Assembly (NCBI RefSeq): GCF_002865645.1
Contig: NW_020194551.1
Location: 133,067 to 197,066, forward strand
Reading direction: 5' to 3'
Source of the DNA: Hyaloscypha bicolor E
Lineage: Eukaryota > Ascomycota > Leotiomycetes > Helotiales > Hyaloscyphaceae
Length of the DNA: 64,000 nt
Part shown: positions 1 through 12,110 of the stretch, piece after piece
Layout: each line of letters opens with the position of its first letter
How positions within the stretch are numbered: the stretch's first letter is position 1
Made by a program: the position numbers and the translations under genes
Notes under the pieces: model-generated
Told to the model about the DNA's origin: nothing
The model's database searches: none
Seen by the model: only the letters and a program-made list of their open reading frames with translations

Positions 1-355
1 TTTAAGACCTTATTTCATCTTTCCCAGCGCTTCGCGCATTATTTTAGGAAATAATAGCGACTTCCACCCCAATCGCTCGAATTTATTGCATTCCGGCTTC
101 CAAAACGCGGATTTTACACGCCCATAAGAACCTTAATCCCCCAGCAATCTCAATTATACTTCAAAGAGATATTAAAAGGATCTCGACGTCAATCCTCCTC
201 CCCGTCTCGAATTAGATGGTAATGCACATACCTGCAATACCGCTTCCAAGGCCATTTCCGGCCAATTTGAAGCATTCGAATCGGGACGTGAAATCTAGGC
301 TCAACACCTAAGGCAACCCCCACACTACTTGAAAGAGGCACCATTGAAGGCTCTC
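1..355. other. Left-edge non-coding stretch
   Basis: This edge of the window is AT-leaning and has no ORF, repeat or splice pattern that I can support. It may be the 5' side of the short ORF that follows. Confidence 0.5.
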
Positions 356-829
356 ATGAAACTGTTTGACAGCTACAGCCTGCGGACGGCAGAGGCCATC
401 TCAGGGCTACGGCTCCTGGACGGCTTCCAGTGCCTTACCTGCTCGGCCGTCCCCTGGCTCGACCGTCGAACGGGCATTGCGGAGTGTATACGGGGCCTCG
501 GCAAGGACCAGAACCAAGCCGCGTTCGCCCTGCCGACGAAGGGTGGCGAGAGCGAGCCGGAGCTGGTCCGAATCCTAGAGGCCATGGACGAGGTGCTCGC
601 GGAGGCTCACGGCTGGTGCGCGGACGGGCCGGTGTACATGCTCACCGCACTTCTCTTCCAGAGTAAATCTTACGACGGTGATCTTCTGTACCATTTATTA
701 ATTACTAAGAAGATTGGGAATTTAAGGAGGCACACCAAAGAGTTGGGACTATATCACTGGCAGGGCCGCAAGGCGATTTCGACAGGTTGCCTGAGGAGAG
801 GCGAACCATTCGACTTGAATGACCACTGA
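356..829 (+). pseudogene. Possible DUF3505-like fragment
   Basis: This is a 157-codon ORF from ATG 356; the same frame is open a few codons upstream to a TTG. Residues about 28-45 contain a hydrophobic lead followed by a DGFQCxxC pattern. It resembles the start of fungal DUF3505 proteins, a family of degenerate zinc-finger proteins often found near telomeric helicases and mobile elements. The second half, after a GC-rich core at about 380-650, shows no domain I know. The ORF is short for the family (usually several hundred residues), and its flanks are AT-rich and non-coding. I read it as a decayed or partial copy. It could instead be a lineage-specific gene or a chance ORF; the family assignment is by eye only. 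Confidence 0.25.
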
Positions 830-1127
830 CTGCATCTGAATGTCCCTGAACGCAAAAAGCCCTTGCTTCCTATCTTGGGCGTACATACGAGTTTTCCTAG
901 ATTCAGGACGGAGATATAATCTTTTTCCAGCATCGTTTTTCCTTCTTTTCTTATTTTTCTGTGGCATGGTGCTCTCAAGACCATTTTCTGGAGGTTTACA
1001 GGCAAGGAGAACCGCTTCAAGGGCTCTGAAAGCTTTCATTAGTTTCAATGTGGGCAGATATCTACCAAATCAGCCTCTGTCCCAAAATGCTCTTGATTTT
1101 CCTGTTCAAAAAAGGGTTTCCCCTATT

Positions 1128-1643
1128 TCACCAAGGGGTTGCTCTCGGCCCCTGCACATCTCTCCACTGGCCATCAACTTTCACTCGCTCCCCGGCAACA
1201 CTCCTCTCCCTTACAGCGCCCTCCTCCATACTTTCCCCAACCCCCATCTTCCTAAACCCCCACCTCCCCACCGCCCACCCAGTCCCCACAGCCACCGTTC
1301 CCAGGATCCCCGTCGGCGCCAGTACCCACCCCACACCACTCACCACTCCTCCAAACGCCGTGGCGCCCACCGCCGCAACGATACTTCCTACCAGCGCATA
1401 CTTCGCATACCGTACAACCCGCCAGAAAATAAAGATTCCTATATATCGTAAAGAGCGGAGGAGAGCACGGGTGCGGAGATGTGCCGGACGGGGAGAATTG
1501 GGAGAGTTGGGCGCGAAGAGGAAGTGGATGTTTTGCTTTGCGGAGTGGAGGGCTGAGCTGGACCTTATATTTGCGCGTTGTTCTGTGGCTGCTTCTGAGG
1601 AAGAAGATAAACCGGTCTCTGAGGATCCTCTGGATGGAGACAT
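1128..1643 (-). CDS. Small glycine-rich membrane protein
   Basis: This is a 171-residue intronless ORF starting at the ATG at 1643; an upstream in-frame TTG is not needed. Residues 1-60 are Ser/Ala-rich and polar with scattered arginines, which could be a mitochondrial presequence. Two hydrophobic segments follow at about 68-100 and 106-130, with many small residues (G, A, V), then a charged tail ending in a WRDVQGP motif. I do not recognise the family. The combination of a basic disordered N-terminus and a glycine-rich double hairpin suggests a small organelle membrane protein, but no function can be assigned. A second small membrane-protein gene lies 228 bp downstream in the same orientation. 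Confidence 0.5.
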   Translation of the reverse strand: MSPSRGSSETGLSSSSEAATEQRANIRSSSALHSAKQNIHFLFAPNSPNSPRPAHLRTRALLRSLRYIGIFIFWRVVRYAKYALVGSIVAAVGATAFGGVVSGVGWVLAPTGILGTVAVGTGWAVGRWGFRKMGVGESMEEGAVRERSVAGERVKVDGQWRDVQGPRATPW

Positions 1644-1871
1644 TTTGCTTCGGAATACTTGCAATTGAGGCTTTGTGAGAATTTCGTGAGCTGAGAAGAG
1701 GCGAGGTTGAAATTGAGATGAAGTTGAGTTGAACTCAGGAACAAACTACGTCATCCCTCTCCTTCCTCCCCTTGCTTCCCCCTCCGAAATTCAGCCGCGC
1801 AACCGAAGCCCACCCCCTATTCCGCCCCCCTTTTAAATCTCACCAACACCGCTTCCAAATCATCCCCACAC

Positions 1872-2216
1872 TCAACCCGACAAACACGACCTCCGCAACC
1901 GCAGAATTGCCACACATTCCTCTCCCCGTCCCCCTTCCTCTCCCACCCCTCCACCTCCGATCCCCAAATGCAACCGACAATCCTTGTAAATCGAGATCAC
2001 CAGCGCACCAGCAGCCCACGCAAGCATGACATCAAATTGTCCCGGGACTCGTGGATGCGAGATCGCGATAAGTAACGGGATACCGAGGGCAAAGAGCCAG
2101 GGTGAGAGGAGGGAGAGGTGCGCTTGAATTGAGGCAGGTAGGGGAGGAAGGTCGAGGACATTTAGGCAGAGGGCGAAGCATGTTGCTGCTAGGGAGAGGC
2201 GGAGGCGTTTTTGCAT
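1872..2216 (-). CDS. Small three-span membrane protein
   Basis: This ORF has 114 residues from the ATG at 2216; the in-frame GTG at 2240 was not used. Three hydrophobic stretches lie at about residues 5-25, 35-57 and 62-82. A short KDCRLHLG segment and a glycine/glutamate-rich tail follow. The tail composition is unlike the rest, so the true 3' end may lie in an unrecognised exon and the last 30 residues may be read-through of an intron. No family is recognised. The even hydrophobic pattern and low charge in the first 85 residues support a real membrane protein; the C-terminus is uncertain. Confidence 0.4.
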   Translation of the reverse strand: MQKRLRLSLAATCFALCLNVLDLPPLPASIQAHLSLLSPWLFALGIPLLIAISHPRVPGQFDVMLAWAAGALVISIYKDCRLHLGIGGGGVGEEGGRGEECVAILRLRRSCLSG

Positions 2217-3396
2217 TTTGAGTGGAGGAAGAGGAGGCACGGGAATGAGAGAGTGTGTGCGTGTTTGTGGGAGATTAATTAATTGTGGATGAGGAAAATA
2301 AAAGAGCGGAGGGAATTTAAAGATTGCTCGTGTGGCTGTCTGTCTGATCCTTCGAGGTGATTGGGTTGCCGCGCGCTTACACCGTTGTGTGAATGTGAAT
2401 TTTGAAACGAAAGGAACTTCTCGACTTCGGAGACTGGGTGAACCTGGAATGTTGGAACATCCATAAATAGATGAAACAGTTTTCCTTGTGTAGATGCAGG
2501 TTGGCCTGCAAGGCCCCTAAATGTCAGCTTGAGTTCTAGTTCGCCAATAGTGACAAAACGCGAGCACACGCCCTCAGTCAAAAGGAAATTGGGTATCATT
2601 TTTAAAGATTTCCATTTTTTATCTTCCCTGGTCTAATTTTGAGACAGCTATCCCTGCCGTCTTGGTATCGATCGCTCATTCTCACCTCATGAGTTCACCA
2701 TCTTTATAAACATACACAAGGATGTATACCATCCGTACTCTCACATCCGCCGTTTTCGCATCTCATCTGATCTCATCTCGTCTTAACCGTGCCATGTTCA
2801 GTGCCAAGCATTGTTTAAGCTCAACAAGTAGCACACTGTGTGTGTGCAGTAAACGAGAAGTTGTACGCCAGTCGAAGCCCCGTGAATGCAATGTATATCA
2901 AGACCAGCCAGCCAACCAAACGAGAATTCCCTGCGGAAAGAAGAGAAATCAGAAAACCAACCCACAACCAGACCGCTTGCAAATGCATGTAAAAACAAAC
3001 AACATATTCATCTGTTTGGAAGAGACTTTTCAGATCTCTTCAATCTCTCGCGATTGACGAGAGCCCTGGTCATCAAAGCATTCAGATGAAGGAAATCTAT
3101 GCAATCGTAGACACACCATGTCTATACCATTTCGCCATTTTTCTTCCCCGGATCAAACACTAGAGGACGAATATGCTACCGAAGCACATCAAATGAACGC
3201 CATTCAGATGCAAAACGATGGAATCTGGTTGGGACCAGATGCTGAGGGATTTCCCGTCCACAGAGGAGCTTGGAAACTGGTGTTTTCATGCTTGGGATTC
3301 GAGCACTGTACTCCTTCACTGGCTCCGGACACGACTTTGCTTTTCCCTCGCCTAGTCTCGAAGCCGGCGCTGTGTCCTCTGCACGACCGCGGTCGC
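2217..3396. other. Intergenic, 3' side of the transferase gene
   Basis: Six-frame ORFs here are short and mutually contradictory, with no domain, splice-consistent model or repeat. The stretch probably contains the 5' leader of the small membrane-protein gene on the left and the 3' UTR of the nucleotidyl transferase gene on the right. Confidence 0.5.
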
Positions 3397-6300
3397 TTAC
3401 CCACCCTTTCGTTCGGAGTTATTGCTTGGAAGTTTTTCGCTGAAGGGTTGTCCGTTTCCATTACTCTTCGCATCTGTACCAGCACTCTTCTTTTTGCCCT
3501 TGGGAATCTTCTGCCAGCTACCGGTTGCAGCACTTTCACTCTTCGCTGATCTCGTGTGGCCGTTGGACTTCGACGTTGTTGGAGACTGGTTGGACTGGTT
3601 GCCAGCAGGAGTTCCTGATCTCTGGAGTGCCTTGAAATTTTGCTGCTTCTCATCTGTCGAATTGGAGGTAAACCCATTAGCTTTTCGGTCCATTCCTGGC
3701 TCAAACTTTCGGTTTGCTGTCGGCGATGGGGTCCGAGTTTCGTACACGGGAGACAAATGAGGCAAATCGTCTCGGATATGCTCATTTTGACCAGTACTGA
3801 TATCCAGAGGAGACATACCCCCATTCTGAGCCTGACGTGCTAACCGATTTCGAGTATTTGGCGAAAGTCGAAGCGTTCCGTTCAGCTGCTCTGCTGGCAG
3901 CAAACCATTTGGTACAGAAGTTGAATGTGTAAGGATGCCATTTGGAGCAGATGGATTAGCCAAAATCGTCGAATCGCTCGTCACTGAGGTTGACCCATTC
4001 GCCACCACCAGCATATCATTTCGGCTTTCCATTCGAGAATCTCTTGGGGTTTGTTGAACCGTACCGACCTGCTCGCCATACAACTCGCTCCCCTGTGATG
4101 TTGAGTCCATAGACCCCCCGACTATATCGCTACCCTGGTCATCTGTAGGAGAGTTTTCACTAACAGCAGCTTGCCAATGAGCAATCGAAACCGGTGCTGG
4201 ATTGGAACCATTGACCACCAATGGTGCTTGACTGTTCAATGCACGAAGGTTGGAGCTTGAGATTCCTTGCAGGGATTGAACCGCGGTAAGAGGTGCAGAG
4301 TGCGCGCCGGTAGAATACGATCGGTCGTGCCCAAGAGGCGAAGGTGATCTAGAAGGTCGCTTTAGCCTATCCAGAATGGACTGGGGTAGCTGATCTGTCG
4401 ATAAACGGCGTCTAGACTGTCCAATATCACCGAAAGCCGGAATTGATGGGATTGTCATCGACATGGCCGGCTGCCTTCTCATAGGACTTGGCGCATGATC
4501 ATTAACATAGTAGCCAACGTATTCCTTCGGTGTAGTATCTTCAGGCGGGGTTGTCACGACAGAACCAGGCCCGGACTCAAAACCCGATTCCAAATTTTCA
4601 TCCGCAATGAAGTTAGGAATCGGAACCCCATGAGCCTGCCGTAGTGATTGGTAGATCCCAAGTCCCTGGTTTACCATGCCACCTCCCTGGAAGGCGAGTG
4701 GTGATGGAACTGATCGAGCAGCAGGTTGAGAATGCGACCGTAACGAACTGTTGGGCGGCCCTCCCCCATTGCCCGAACCGTTTGTGACGCTTGATCTGTG
4801 CATGCTTCGTCTCAACTCAGGAACAGCATTGCTCAGAGAAGGCGATGAGGGGTTCGTGCTCGGTGTTTGGTATCCATAAATCGGCTGTCCCTGGTAGTGC
4901 AAAGGGTAGAAGAACATGTCCGAACGAACGGGCGCTGTGAGAGGTGGCTGATCGAACGAATTGGTGCGATTGCGATCCGTGGCCTGCTGTTTGATTGGGC
5001 CGCCACTGCCCTGAGCCTGAACGTAAGCTTGACTCTGTTGCGCCTGGAGTGACTGAGTATATAATTGTAACCGCAAGCTATTCTCCTGCGCTTGTAAGAC
5101 AGAGTAGGTCGCGTAAAGATCATTGTGTAGCTGTGCTTGAGCCTGTCGTTGGAGCCAAGCCTCTTGTGCGGACATGTTCTGAGGCAAACCACCTGAGACG
5201 TAAGAAGAGTTGTGGTCGAATGCTCCACTAGAAGCTCTACGATTGCTGTTTCCATTGCGGTTGTTGTTGTTGTGTCTCCCCCCGCGGTGTGTACCACCTC
5301 GCCCTCTATTTGACTGTGATGTACTTCTCAGAACCGGTTTAGGCCTCGACGGCGGCTTCTCCCACACTCGCTCCTCTTCTTTGGGGTAGGAATATTGCTC
5401 GCAGCACTCCTCAAGTTTAGCTTGTGACACCAAGTCAAAGGCTCTCCTCAGCTCCATATGCAGACCTCGGAAAGATATGTCGTCAGCAGTGTTTCCTAGA
5501 TTCCTCTCAACGTTGAAAGGCTCTTCAACGCAAAGTCTGTTGTTGTTAGTAACATGCCATTTCTTGTCAACCTTTGAGATCTGTTTCCCGCTCCGAACTG
5601 AAATTACAAGCTTATCATAATCGAACTCGTGCCCGTAGAATCGAAAGAATTGGAACAGAAGTTCCCCAAGCGTTTCTTTATTCTTCTTGCCAAAGTTCTT
5701 CAATGCATCAATATCGTCTGCAAACGCGCTTTCGACTCCATCCTTGGTCGGGAGTTTCATGTGCGGTCGTTGGTGAAGGGCTGGAAGGACAGGAGGAGGT
5801 CGACTTTGTAGGAAGTTGATAATCATGCATATCCAAGTGTATGAGCTGAGAGTCCCGCCAAAAGCTACTCAAATGTTAGACAGGAAACTTAAGACCGCAT
5901 TTATGAACTCGCCTGCATCATTCACTATCCTTTTCTTTGTCCAATGCTTGATGATCATAGCCAAAGGCCGTACGCGAGGATCGATCTGAACGTATGTCTT
6001 GATCATTCGAGTGTTCTCCAACGCAAGAGTATTATTGACGTTCATATCGCAGGCCAATCGCAGCTCTGGGTCCCAGATCTTAACAATTGGAACCTTTGCA
6101 GTAGAGACACATATCACTCTCTCCATCCCATCTGGCACGACATTAGTCTTGTAATCGGTTGCTTTGAGGTTGCTCACTCTTGGCTAAGAGGTCTGCAATG
6201 ATACAGACGCCCTCCATCTCCTTCCAGTCCGTAGTTATGCATATGTCAACTACATGTATATTAGCAAAAGCGTTGGGTCTCATGCCTAATAGGCCACTGA

Positions 6301-7295
6301 CCGTCTGATTCATCTGTGCAAAGTAGATTGCCAGAGGATCCAAATACATGAACCCGTATGTTGTGCCCCGGCCACTCGTCGTTGAATAACTTCTCGAGCT
6401 TCTGAACAAGTTTCTCCCTCCTTTCTTCACTTTCTGGAGTCGGTAATAACCGATCGTACAGCTCGCGCATATCTGTTGATAGTTTTCTTTCTTCATCCTC
6501 CGAAAGCTTGCTCTTGACATCTTTCGGGTTCAACTTTTCCAACTTCTCACTCCCCAGACTGTAAGGCATCCGCCTCTTTGTATGGGCCATGGCAGTCTCA
6601 TAGCGGCAGCCTCCTCGGGGTATGTGGAGTGGTCTCGAAGAGGGAAGTGTGATGTTGGATTCGGAGTACGCAGAGCGAGGAGAATGGTTGTTGGTGGCAT
6701 TCGGGGAGGGTTCTCGGGACTCGAACGAGAATTTCCTAGCGTGTTGATGTGGGGTAGAGGGTACTGAGCTTGATTGTTGAGTAGTGGTGGAATTTTGGTG
6801 TTGTGCACGGGGTCGACTCGGCAGCTGGTTCGACGACTCCAATTTCTTGGCTGGCATCGTAGCAGCTTTTTCCTTCTCTGTTATGAGCGCGCGCTCGCCT
6901 TTACTAGATTTACGTGACTCCTTATTCCCATGACCGCCCCGAGACGAAGCTTTGTTGTTCCTTGCCGTGTTGCCGCCACCAGAGCTAGATCGCGAGCCAG
7001 GCACAGCCTGGATATGTTGCGCAGACAGGAGAGGAGGAAGCGGTGGAGATTGAAGTCGAGTTGTTCTGCTAGACGTAATAAGTCTGTTGTACTGAGCGAG
7101 TTGTGCTTGGTGGTAGGACGAGTGTTGTGGCAGTAAGATTGGGAGGAGGTCCAGGGGTGCGGAGAGTTGTGATCCAGCGAGACTCGGCGAGATATTGGGG
7201 ACAGCGTCTGCAAGCGTATTGCGCCGAACGAGTCGCGACCACTGTGCCGACTGATATTGATACTGAGAATTACCAGCAGAGGACTGGCCCTCCAT
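3397..7295 (-). CDS. Cid1-type non-canonical poly(A)/nucleotidyl transferase
   Basis: The enzyme adds nucleotides to RNA 3' ends. Exons on the minus strand are 7295-6302, 6249-6178, 6131-5913 and 5864-3397 (1,250 aa). The start is the ATG at 7295; the frame also runs back to a TTG at 7313. Residues 1-290 are disordered (Q/S/R-rich). The nucleotidyl transferase core follows, with FGSSGN leading to the DxD pair D331/D333 and a third aspartate D384 in LACDMNVNN. The central domain ends in KHWTKKR, and the PAP-associated domain covers about 440-530. About 700 disordered residues (RG-, N- and Q-rich) complete the protein. The long tail recalls mould proteins such as Aspergillus CutA/CutB or yeast Cid13, but orthology is inferred. 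Intron 3 is of the GC-AG type; intron 1 falls inside the DxD motif. Confidence 0.92.
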
Positions 7296-9880
7296 CAACC
7301 CACGACTACTCAAAGTCGTGATTGTCGGTCAGGGCAACTCGGAGAATGGGTTGTGTTTCGTTGAACAGAAAGGCAGGATCGACGGCTGCCAGAGGCGACG
7401 CGGGATTGTAAGGCAGTCCGCCACTATCGAAACGAGTGAATCTGATGTGTTGGAGGCAGTTCAGAATCCGTGAGCAGCTGAAGAGCGTGATGGCTTGACT
7501 AGCAACCCCCTTCTAAATCGAACGGGCGTCTGGCGCTCGCGAGGGGCGGAGACCCAGGGCGGATGGAGAGACAGGTGCAAAGAGGGAATGTGTATATCTA
7601 CAGACTCGCTGCTGAGCACGGAGATCTGCACATGGACGGCCGACGAGAATGGGCAGGGCGAAGAGAGAGTTAGTTACGTGGGTGAGGTGAGGTGGATTTG
7701 CTTTGTCGAAATGTACCTACTACTTGCGGAGCCTGCCAATACGAAGACGTAAATAATATGTGAGGAGGTTAGCGTACTTTTTTTCGGCAGTAGCACTTCA
7801 ATGTCCGATCCTTTGGGCGGGCAGGGCAGGCGCAAGGGGCGACGTTGCAGCCAGTGGAGATCCAGAACTCGACACCACACATTTTCCAGCCTACAACTGC
7901 AAACCTACAAAAATGCATACAATATCTTGCAGGAGCTGGGGTCGCACTTCTATATCCACCGACAAAGGCCTGCCTCGAGCACGCCCACGGCTTTGCCCAC
8001 AACCTCTGCACTCTGAGTTAGGAATTCGCCCGTCAGGGGAGGATCGCGAGTTCTTTGTGCCTGCCCAGCCAAACAACCTCTACGTTGATGATGAAGGGTG
8101 CTGCCCAAGACTACATGCCTGGTGAGTCCTTTGTGACGAGAATAACCGCCCGCCCACACCCAATGCTTGTTGGGGTCCACGACTCCAGCACCCAAGCACG
8201 ACTCGGCCAGCATACACCCATCCATCAGCTCTGCTCAACCCCTCACAGTCCCCATTCTGGACGGAAACCCAGCTGTACCACACTTCTGCGCATACATCCG
8301 GTCTGACATGAGGCGTGCCTCCAGCTACCTACGTGCCAGCCGACGACGTGAGATCTGTTCAGACGCAAACAACGGCAAACACTCTATACTTAATCTCTCC
8401 TCCAGCCGGGCTGTGGCCGCCTCCTCCTGATCCGTAATTCCAAGTCAAATCCAAGTCTGAGACGAAACAGTTTCGAGCGCAGGCAAGCACCCGTGATTTC
8501 TGACAATTATATGAAGACATTAATCCATTGTACACGACTTGAACCGGATTCGGCATACCGAGATCTGCGAACACTTTGCGCGAACGCGAGCTGATTTCCT
8601 GGGCAATATCCCGCGTGGGCGTGTTCTCGCCCACACAGGTCGACGTTTGTTGACCCCGGCCGTGGGACTCGAGGAGGGCCCCTGATTCAAAGGTCATTCT
8701 CTCTTTGTGGCATGAATAAAAGAAATCGTGATGACCACCTCTCGGGGCTGCTGCATATCTGGGGGACGTGGACTGGGGAAGGCCAGGCCAGGTTGAAATG
8801 AGGGCCGCCTTCGGTGATGAGGCCCCGTCCACGCCACACCCGCCCTGATGAAAGGATAAGTAATGGATTCTAATCCTGGCTGCTCTCTGAACATTTGCAT
8901 GGGCCCTCCAGGACAAACTCAACAAACACCCGTCTCCCTGGAATTGGGGTCTTCAGCGTTGGGGCTTGATCTGCCAAGCTGCGATCCGTGAATGCTGCAG
9001 GGCCATCCTGATCAGCTTTGGCCGTTCTTTTGACACTGACTGGCCTCGACGCACAGGATCTTCCAGCTTATCCTGCTCAGCGGGAGAAGCAAAGCATGTT
9101 GCACAGGAAAGACGGCACACCGATGGGCTTTTGAGAGTTTGTTGCCGGGGAATTGGTGATTAATCCTCCATCCTCCATCTGAGGACTTTGGTCGGTGATC
9201 ACGTGACAGGTCTGAACGTTGACTCGGCAGGAAGCTCCACCAAAACGAAGTCCTTACGAAGACGGGCTTTTGGACATCGCCATCGTCATGGTCGTATCAT
9301 ACAGCCAGCAAAAGAACAGGTCTCGAGTCTCGACCCCGCTGGCACGAGATCGCGAAGAGCTCTGCCCGCTCCGGTCCCGCTTTCAGCCTCACCGGCACTC
9401 GAGCAAGGATCTGCACACCTCTCACCATCGGCACCAATGGATCGCGCTTCGCGCAAAGACCGGAGGACTTCCTCCAATGACTCTTTTCTTCCAGGCCAAC
9501 CATCACCAAAACAGCAAGGAAAAATTCACTGGGCCTGGGCTCTTGGCGTAGCCTTGTGCTCGGCATGCTCGGATGCAATTATGCTGACAATCGTCGTTCG
9601 GACTCTAGCCTCGTCTGAGCCCCGAACGTCATCAGGCGCTCAATCAGATTTACAAATCAACAAACCCCCGTGTTCTTCTTAAACCCTCTCACCCCTCCTG
9701 CACCTTTTCAACGCGTTTGTGATTGAATATACGTGCAGGATTAAGTGATCCGTTTGTATTTAGACCTGGATTTTGCCGTACGTCTGTTTGGGGGGAGATA
9801 TCTCGGGTCTCGCTGGAACGATACCGCCGCAGCCGGAAGCCTCGGATACCTTAACTCCATATCAGAGCACATCTATATAG
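7296..9880. other. 2.6-kb region without a supported gene
   Basis: The first few hundred bases upstream of 7295 should hold the promoter and leader of the nucleotidyl transferase gene. The rest contains many short overlapping ORFs on both strands, none with a family signature, signal peptide or coherent splice model. Unrecognised 5' exons of the membrane-protein gene ending at 10751 may lie in its right part; a GTACGT donor-like site at about 9778 is the best hint. I saw no repeat. Confidence 0.4.
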
Positions 9881-10751
9881 CTTGGAAACTGCCACACTCC
9901 GTTCAGCCTCTTACTGTCCCACGCCTGCACAACCACAGAATGGGACTTTCTCGGTCACGGTTCGTTAGCCTTCTCCCTTGTCTGCCTTCCAATGGTTGTC
10001 TTTCTCGGCCAGAGCAGTAAGCTGATGCCGTATTCGAACAGAACAATCACTCTGGTGGTAGCAATTGCAACACTCACAAGCAACGCCCTGTCATCCATAC
10101 TATTCGCCCAATTACCAGATGATACATACCACCTCGCCAGCAACTTCAGCTGGTACCTACACTTTGCAAATGTATTGAGCGTGTTTGGGTTTATTGGTGC
10201 ACTGAGAGTACGTGCATCTGCTTTGAACGGTCACGCCTAGGGCAAGGTCATACTAACACAGCTTCTCACAGCAACATGCCCTCAGCATAGCCCTCTTCTC
10301 AAACTATCTCATCTTCGACACAATCCTCTGCGCCATCCCACGCTTCCTCCTCGTCACCCTCCTCCAAGACCTCTCCGCGACAATATGCACACCTCCACCC
10401 TCCTTGTCCTATGCCTCGCAGAACCCGCAATCGCTCTCCACACCCTCCCCTTTACCTCCACCGCAAACAGAGAGTCCGTTCTCCTGGGGCCTCGGCGAAT
10501 CATGGTCAGAAGAAAGCTGCTACAAGATGGTGAGCTTGGCGGAGTTGGCAATGGCAGCAGGTGTGATTGCTGCCACGCTGCTGCAGTTTGTGGGGGCTCT
10601 CGCGGTGAGGGAGTATGCTAAAGCACTGTGGTTGAGAGAGGTTAGGCAGGAGCACAGGGCTGTTGCGGCCGTGGAACGGGTGAGTTTGTGTGAGAAGAGG
10701 GGGCTGCCTGTTGTTTTTGAGGAGGAGGAGATGGGTGAGAAGTGCTCGTAG
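9881..10751 (+). CDS. Four-span membrane protein, 5' end unresolved
   Basis: Two exons are supported: an open stretch 9881-10207 and 10272-10751 (268 codons in frame). They are joined by a 64-bp intron with GTACGT donor, CTAAC branch site and CACAG acceptor. The frame is open after a stop at 9878, so the first exon is either internal (a possible acceptor lies near 9905) or starts at the ATG at 9992, which would cut the first hydrophobic segment. Hydrophobic segments: one around residues 30-55, a second starting RTITLVV, a long third after FSWYLHF, and a fourth after a CYKMVSLAEL motif. Between the last two is a Pro/Ser-rich cysteine-containing loop. The tail is charged and acidic. It looks like a fungal-specific family of unknown function. 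Confidence 0.6.
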
Positions 10752-11550
10752 TAAAGTCCACCGAAAACTCGGGGAAGGACGGCAATATTGTGAGGCTAGG
10801 ACCAAAAGTGTGAAAATATGGTCGAGGGACGGCGTTTTGGGGCTATACCCTTTGCTTTGGGTTGTACATATGACGAGAGATGATATTATGGAGAGGAGAA
10901 AATGACAAGGCAACAAAAACTAACACCCCACTTTGAACGAGGAGAGTGCCGTGAAAAGAAGGAAAGTCCCCAAATTTCCAGCTTGGGTTGCAGTTTCTCG
11001 GGTGTGCCAAGTCATCCAAGCATTTCTCGTCTTTTTCCTTTTACACCCCTTCAGCTCCTTCCTTCGTCCAATATCATTCCTTTTCATCAGTAGTCCCGTT
11101 TTCTGTTAATGAGGCTAGTTCTTCTATGTATTCAGTCAAGTGGCCATGAGACCTAGCCTACGTGGCTCCTAGCTCGTCGATCCCCTTTCAGATGGAGTTG
11201 AAATTGTTCACAGAGGTTTCAATTCCACTCAGCAAGGGGCTTTGTTGCAGGAATCACTCTTCATGGTTAACCAGAGCATTGCGAAGTTCAACGAGATGCA
11301 ATTCCAAGAGGATTTCTGCATGAGTGTTTCTCTACCAGAAACGTCCTCCCCCAGCCCTAACAACACAAAATAAGCCTTTGAAAGGCACTGCGCCAGGCGC
11401 AATTAGGAGAGCGCGCCGCTGTCACTTATTTGCATGCTTTGAAGCCTTTTAAAACCCCGTCGCGGCCCCTTGACTTCGATGCCGAGAATTTTTCTTGGCC
11501 AGCTTGACACCCCTTGGGCTCAGCAAGTTTATTATCCGCAACCTCTCAAC
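10752..11550. other. Intergenic, no gene seen
   Basis: This stretch contains the 3' flank of the four-span membrane protein and then AT-moderate sequence with a CT-rich patch around 11040-11080. I see no supported ORF or repeat. Confidence 0.5.
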
Positions 11551-12110
11551 TCAGGGGGTCCCTCCTCGTTCAAGTATCGTTGGTTCAGAGGCAGCGCCAC
11601 AACTAGCTGCAGGAGACATGCACGGCATGATTTGGGGCAAACAAAAGTTCTCATCCAGTTTGCAATTCAAGGAATGCTTATGCCGAAGCCCTAGGACGTC
11701 GAGACCGCAACTCGTCCAAACATGAATATCGGCGCTAAAAGCTAGAAGAAATTTCGCGGTAGTCCGTTGACTGAATTTCATTGCCAGATGCAGAGCCATC
11801 TCTCCCTGTCCGTGGTGCCAATGCACGTCACTCCCGGCTTCGAGCAAACCGTGCAATGCCCGAGTCCTACATTCATCCGTCTGCGTTGCATGGTGGTGGA
11901 TGATTGAACGCCATCATCAGTGCATTGCCGTCGTTATCGCAGTTCTTCGGGTCTGCTCCTACGTTCAAAAAAGAGACGTGATGAAACATGCTCGGTCGCT
12001 GTTTTTATCGCCGTCCCGCATATCCCGCAACCACTCGAGCTGGTTTAGAAGGGTTGAAGGAAGATGCGTTTCTAGGGTAACGAGAGATGCTTCTGCAAGG
12101 CGGTAAATAC
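11551..12110 (-). pseudogene. Ankyrin-repeat gene relic
   Basis: On the minus strand two ankyrin-like segments are visible in different frames. One, near 11740-11850, reads LLEAGSDVHWHHGQGEMALH, a recognisable repeat. Another, near 11890-11960, begins VGADPKNCDNDGNALM. A helical stretch at about 11990-12105 starts LAEASLVTLETHLPS. The frames are broken by a stop between the two repeats (near 11880) and by a frameshift at a T-run near 11970. No pair of introns repairs them. I therefore read this as a decayed ankyrin gene, perhaps once joined to the ORF at 12666-13559. The 1,223-residue Clr5-ankyrin gene at 27.6-31.4 kb shows what an intact relative may look like. Confidence 0.55.

Noticed and set aside
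840..1668. Plus-strand ORFs opposite the first small membrane protein
   Set aside because: Pro/His-rich antisense of a Gly/Ala-rich gene; the minus frame has the ATG and membrane pattern.
7296..7313. Upstream TTG start of the nucleotidyl transferase
   Set aside because: The first in-frame ATG at 7295 is preferred; a non-ATG start has no support here.
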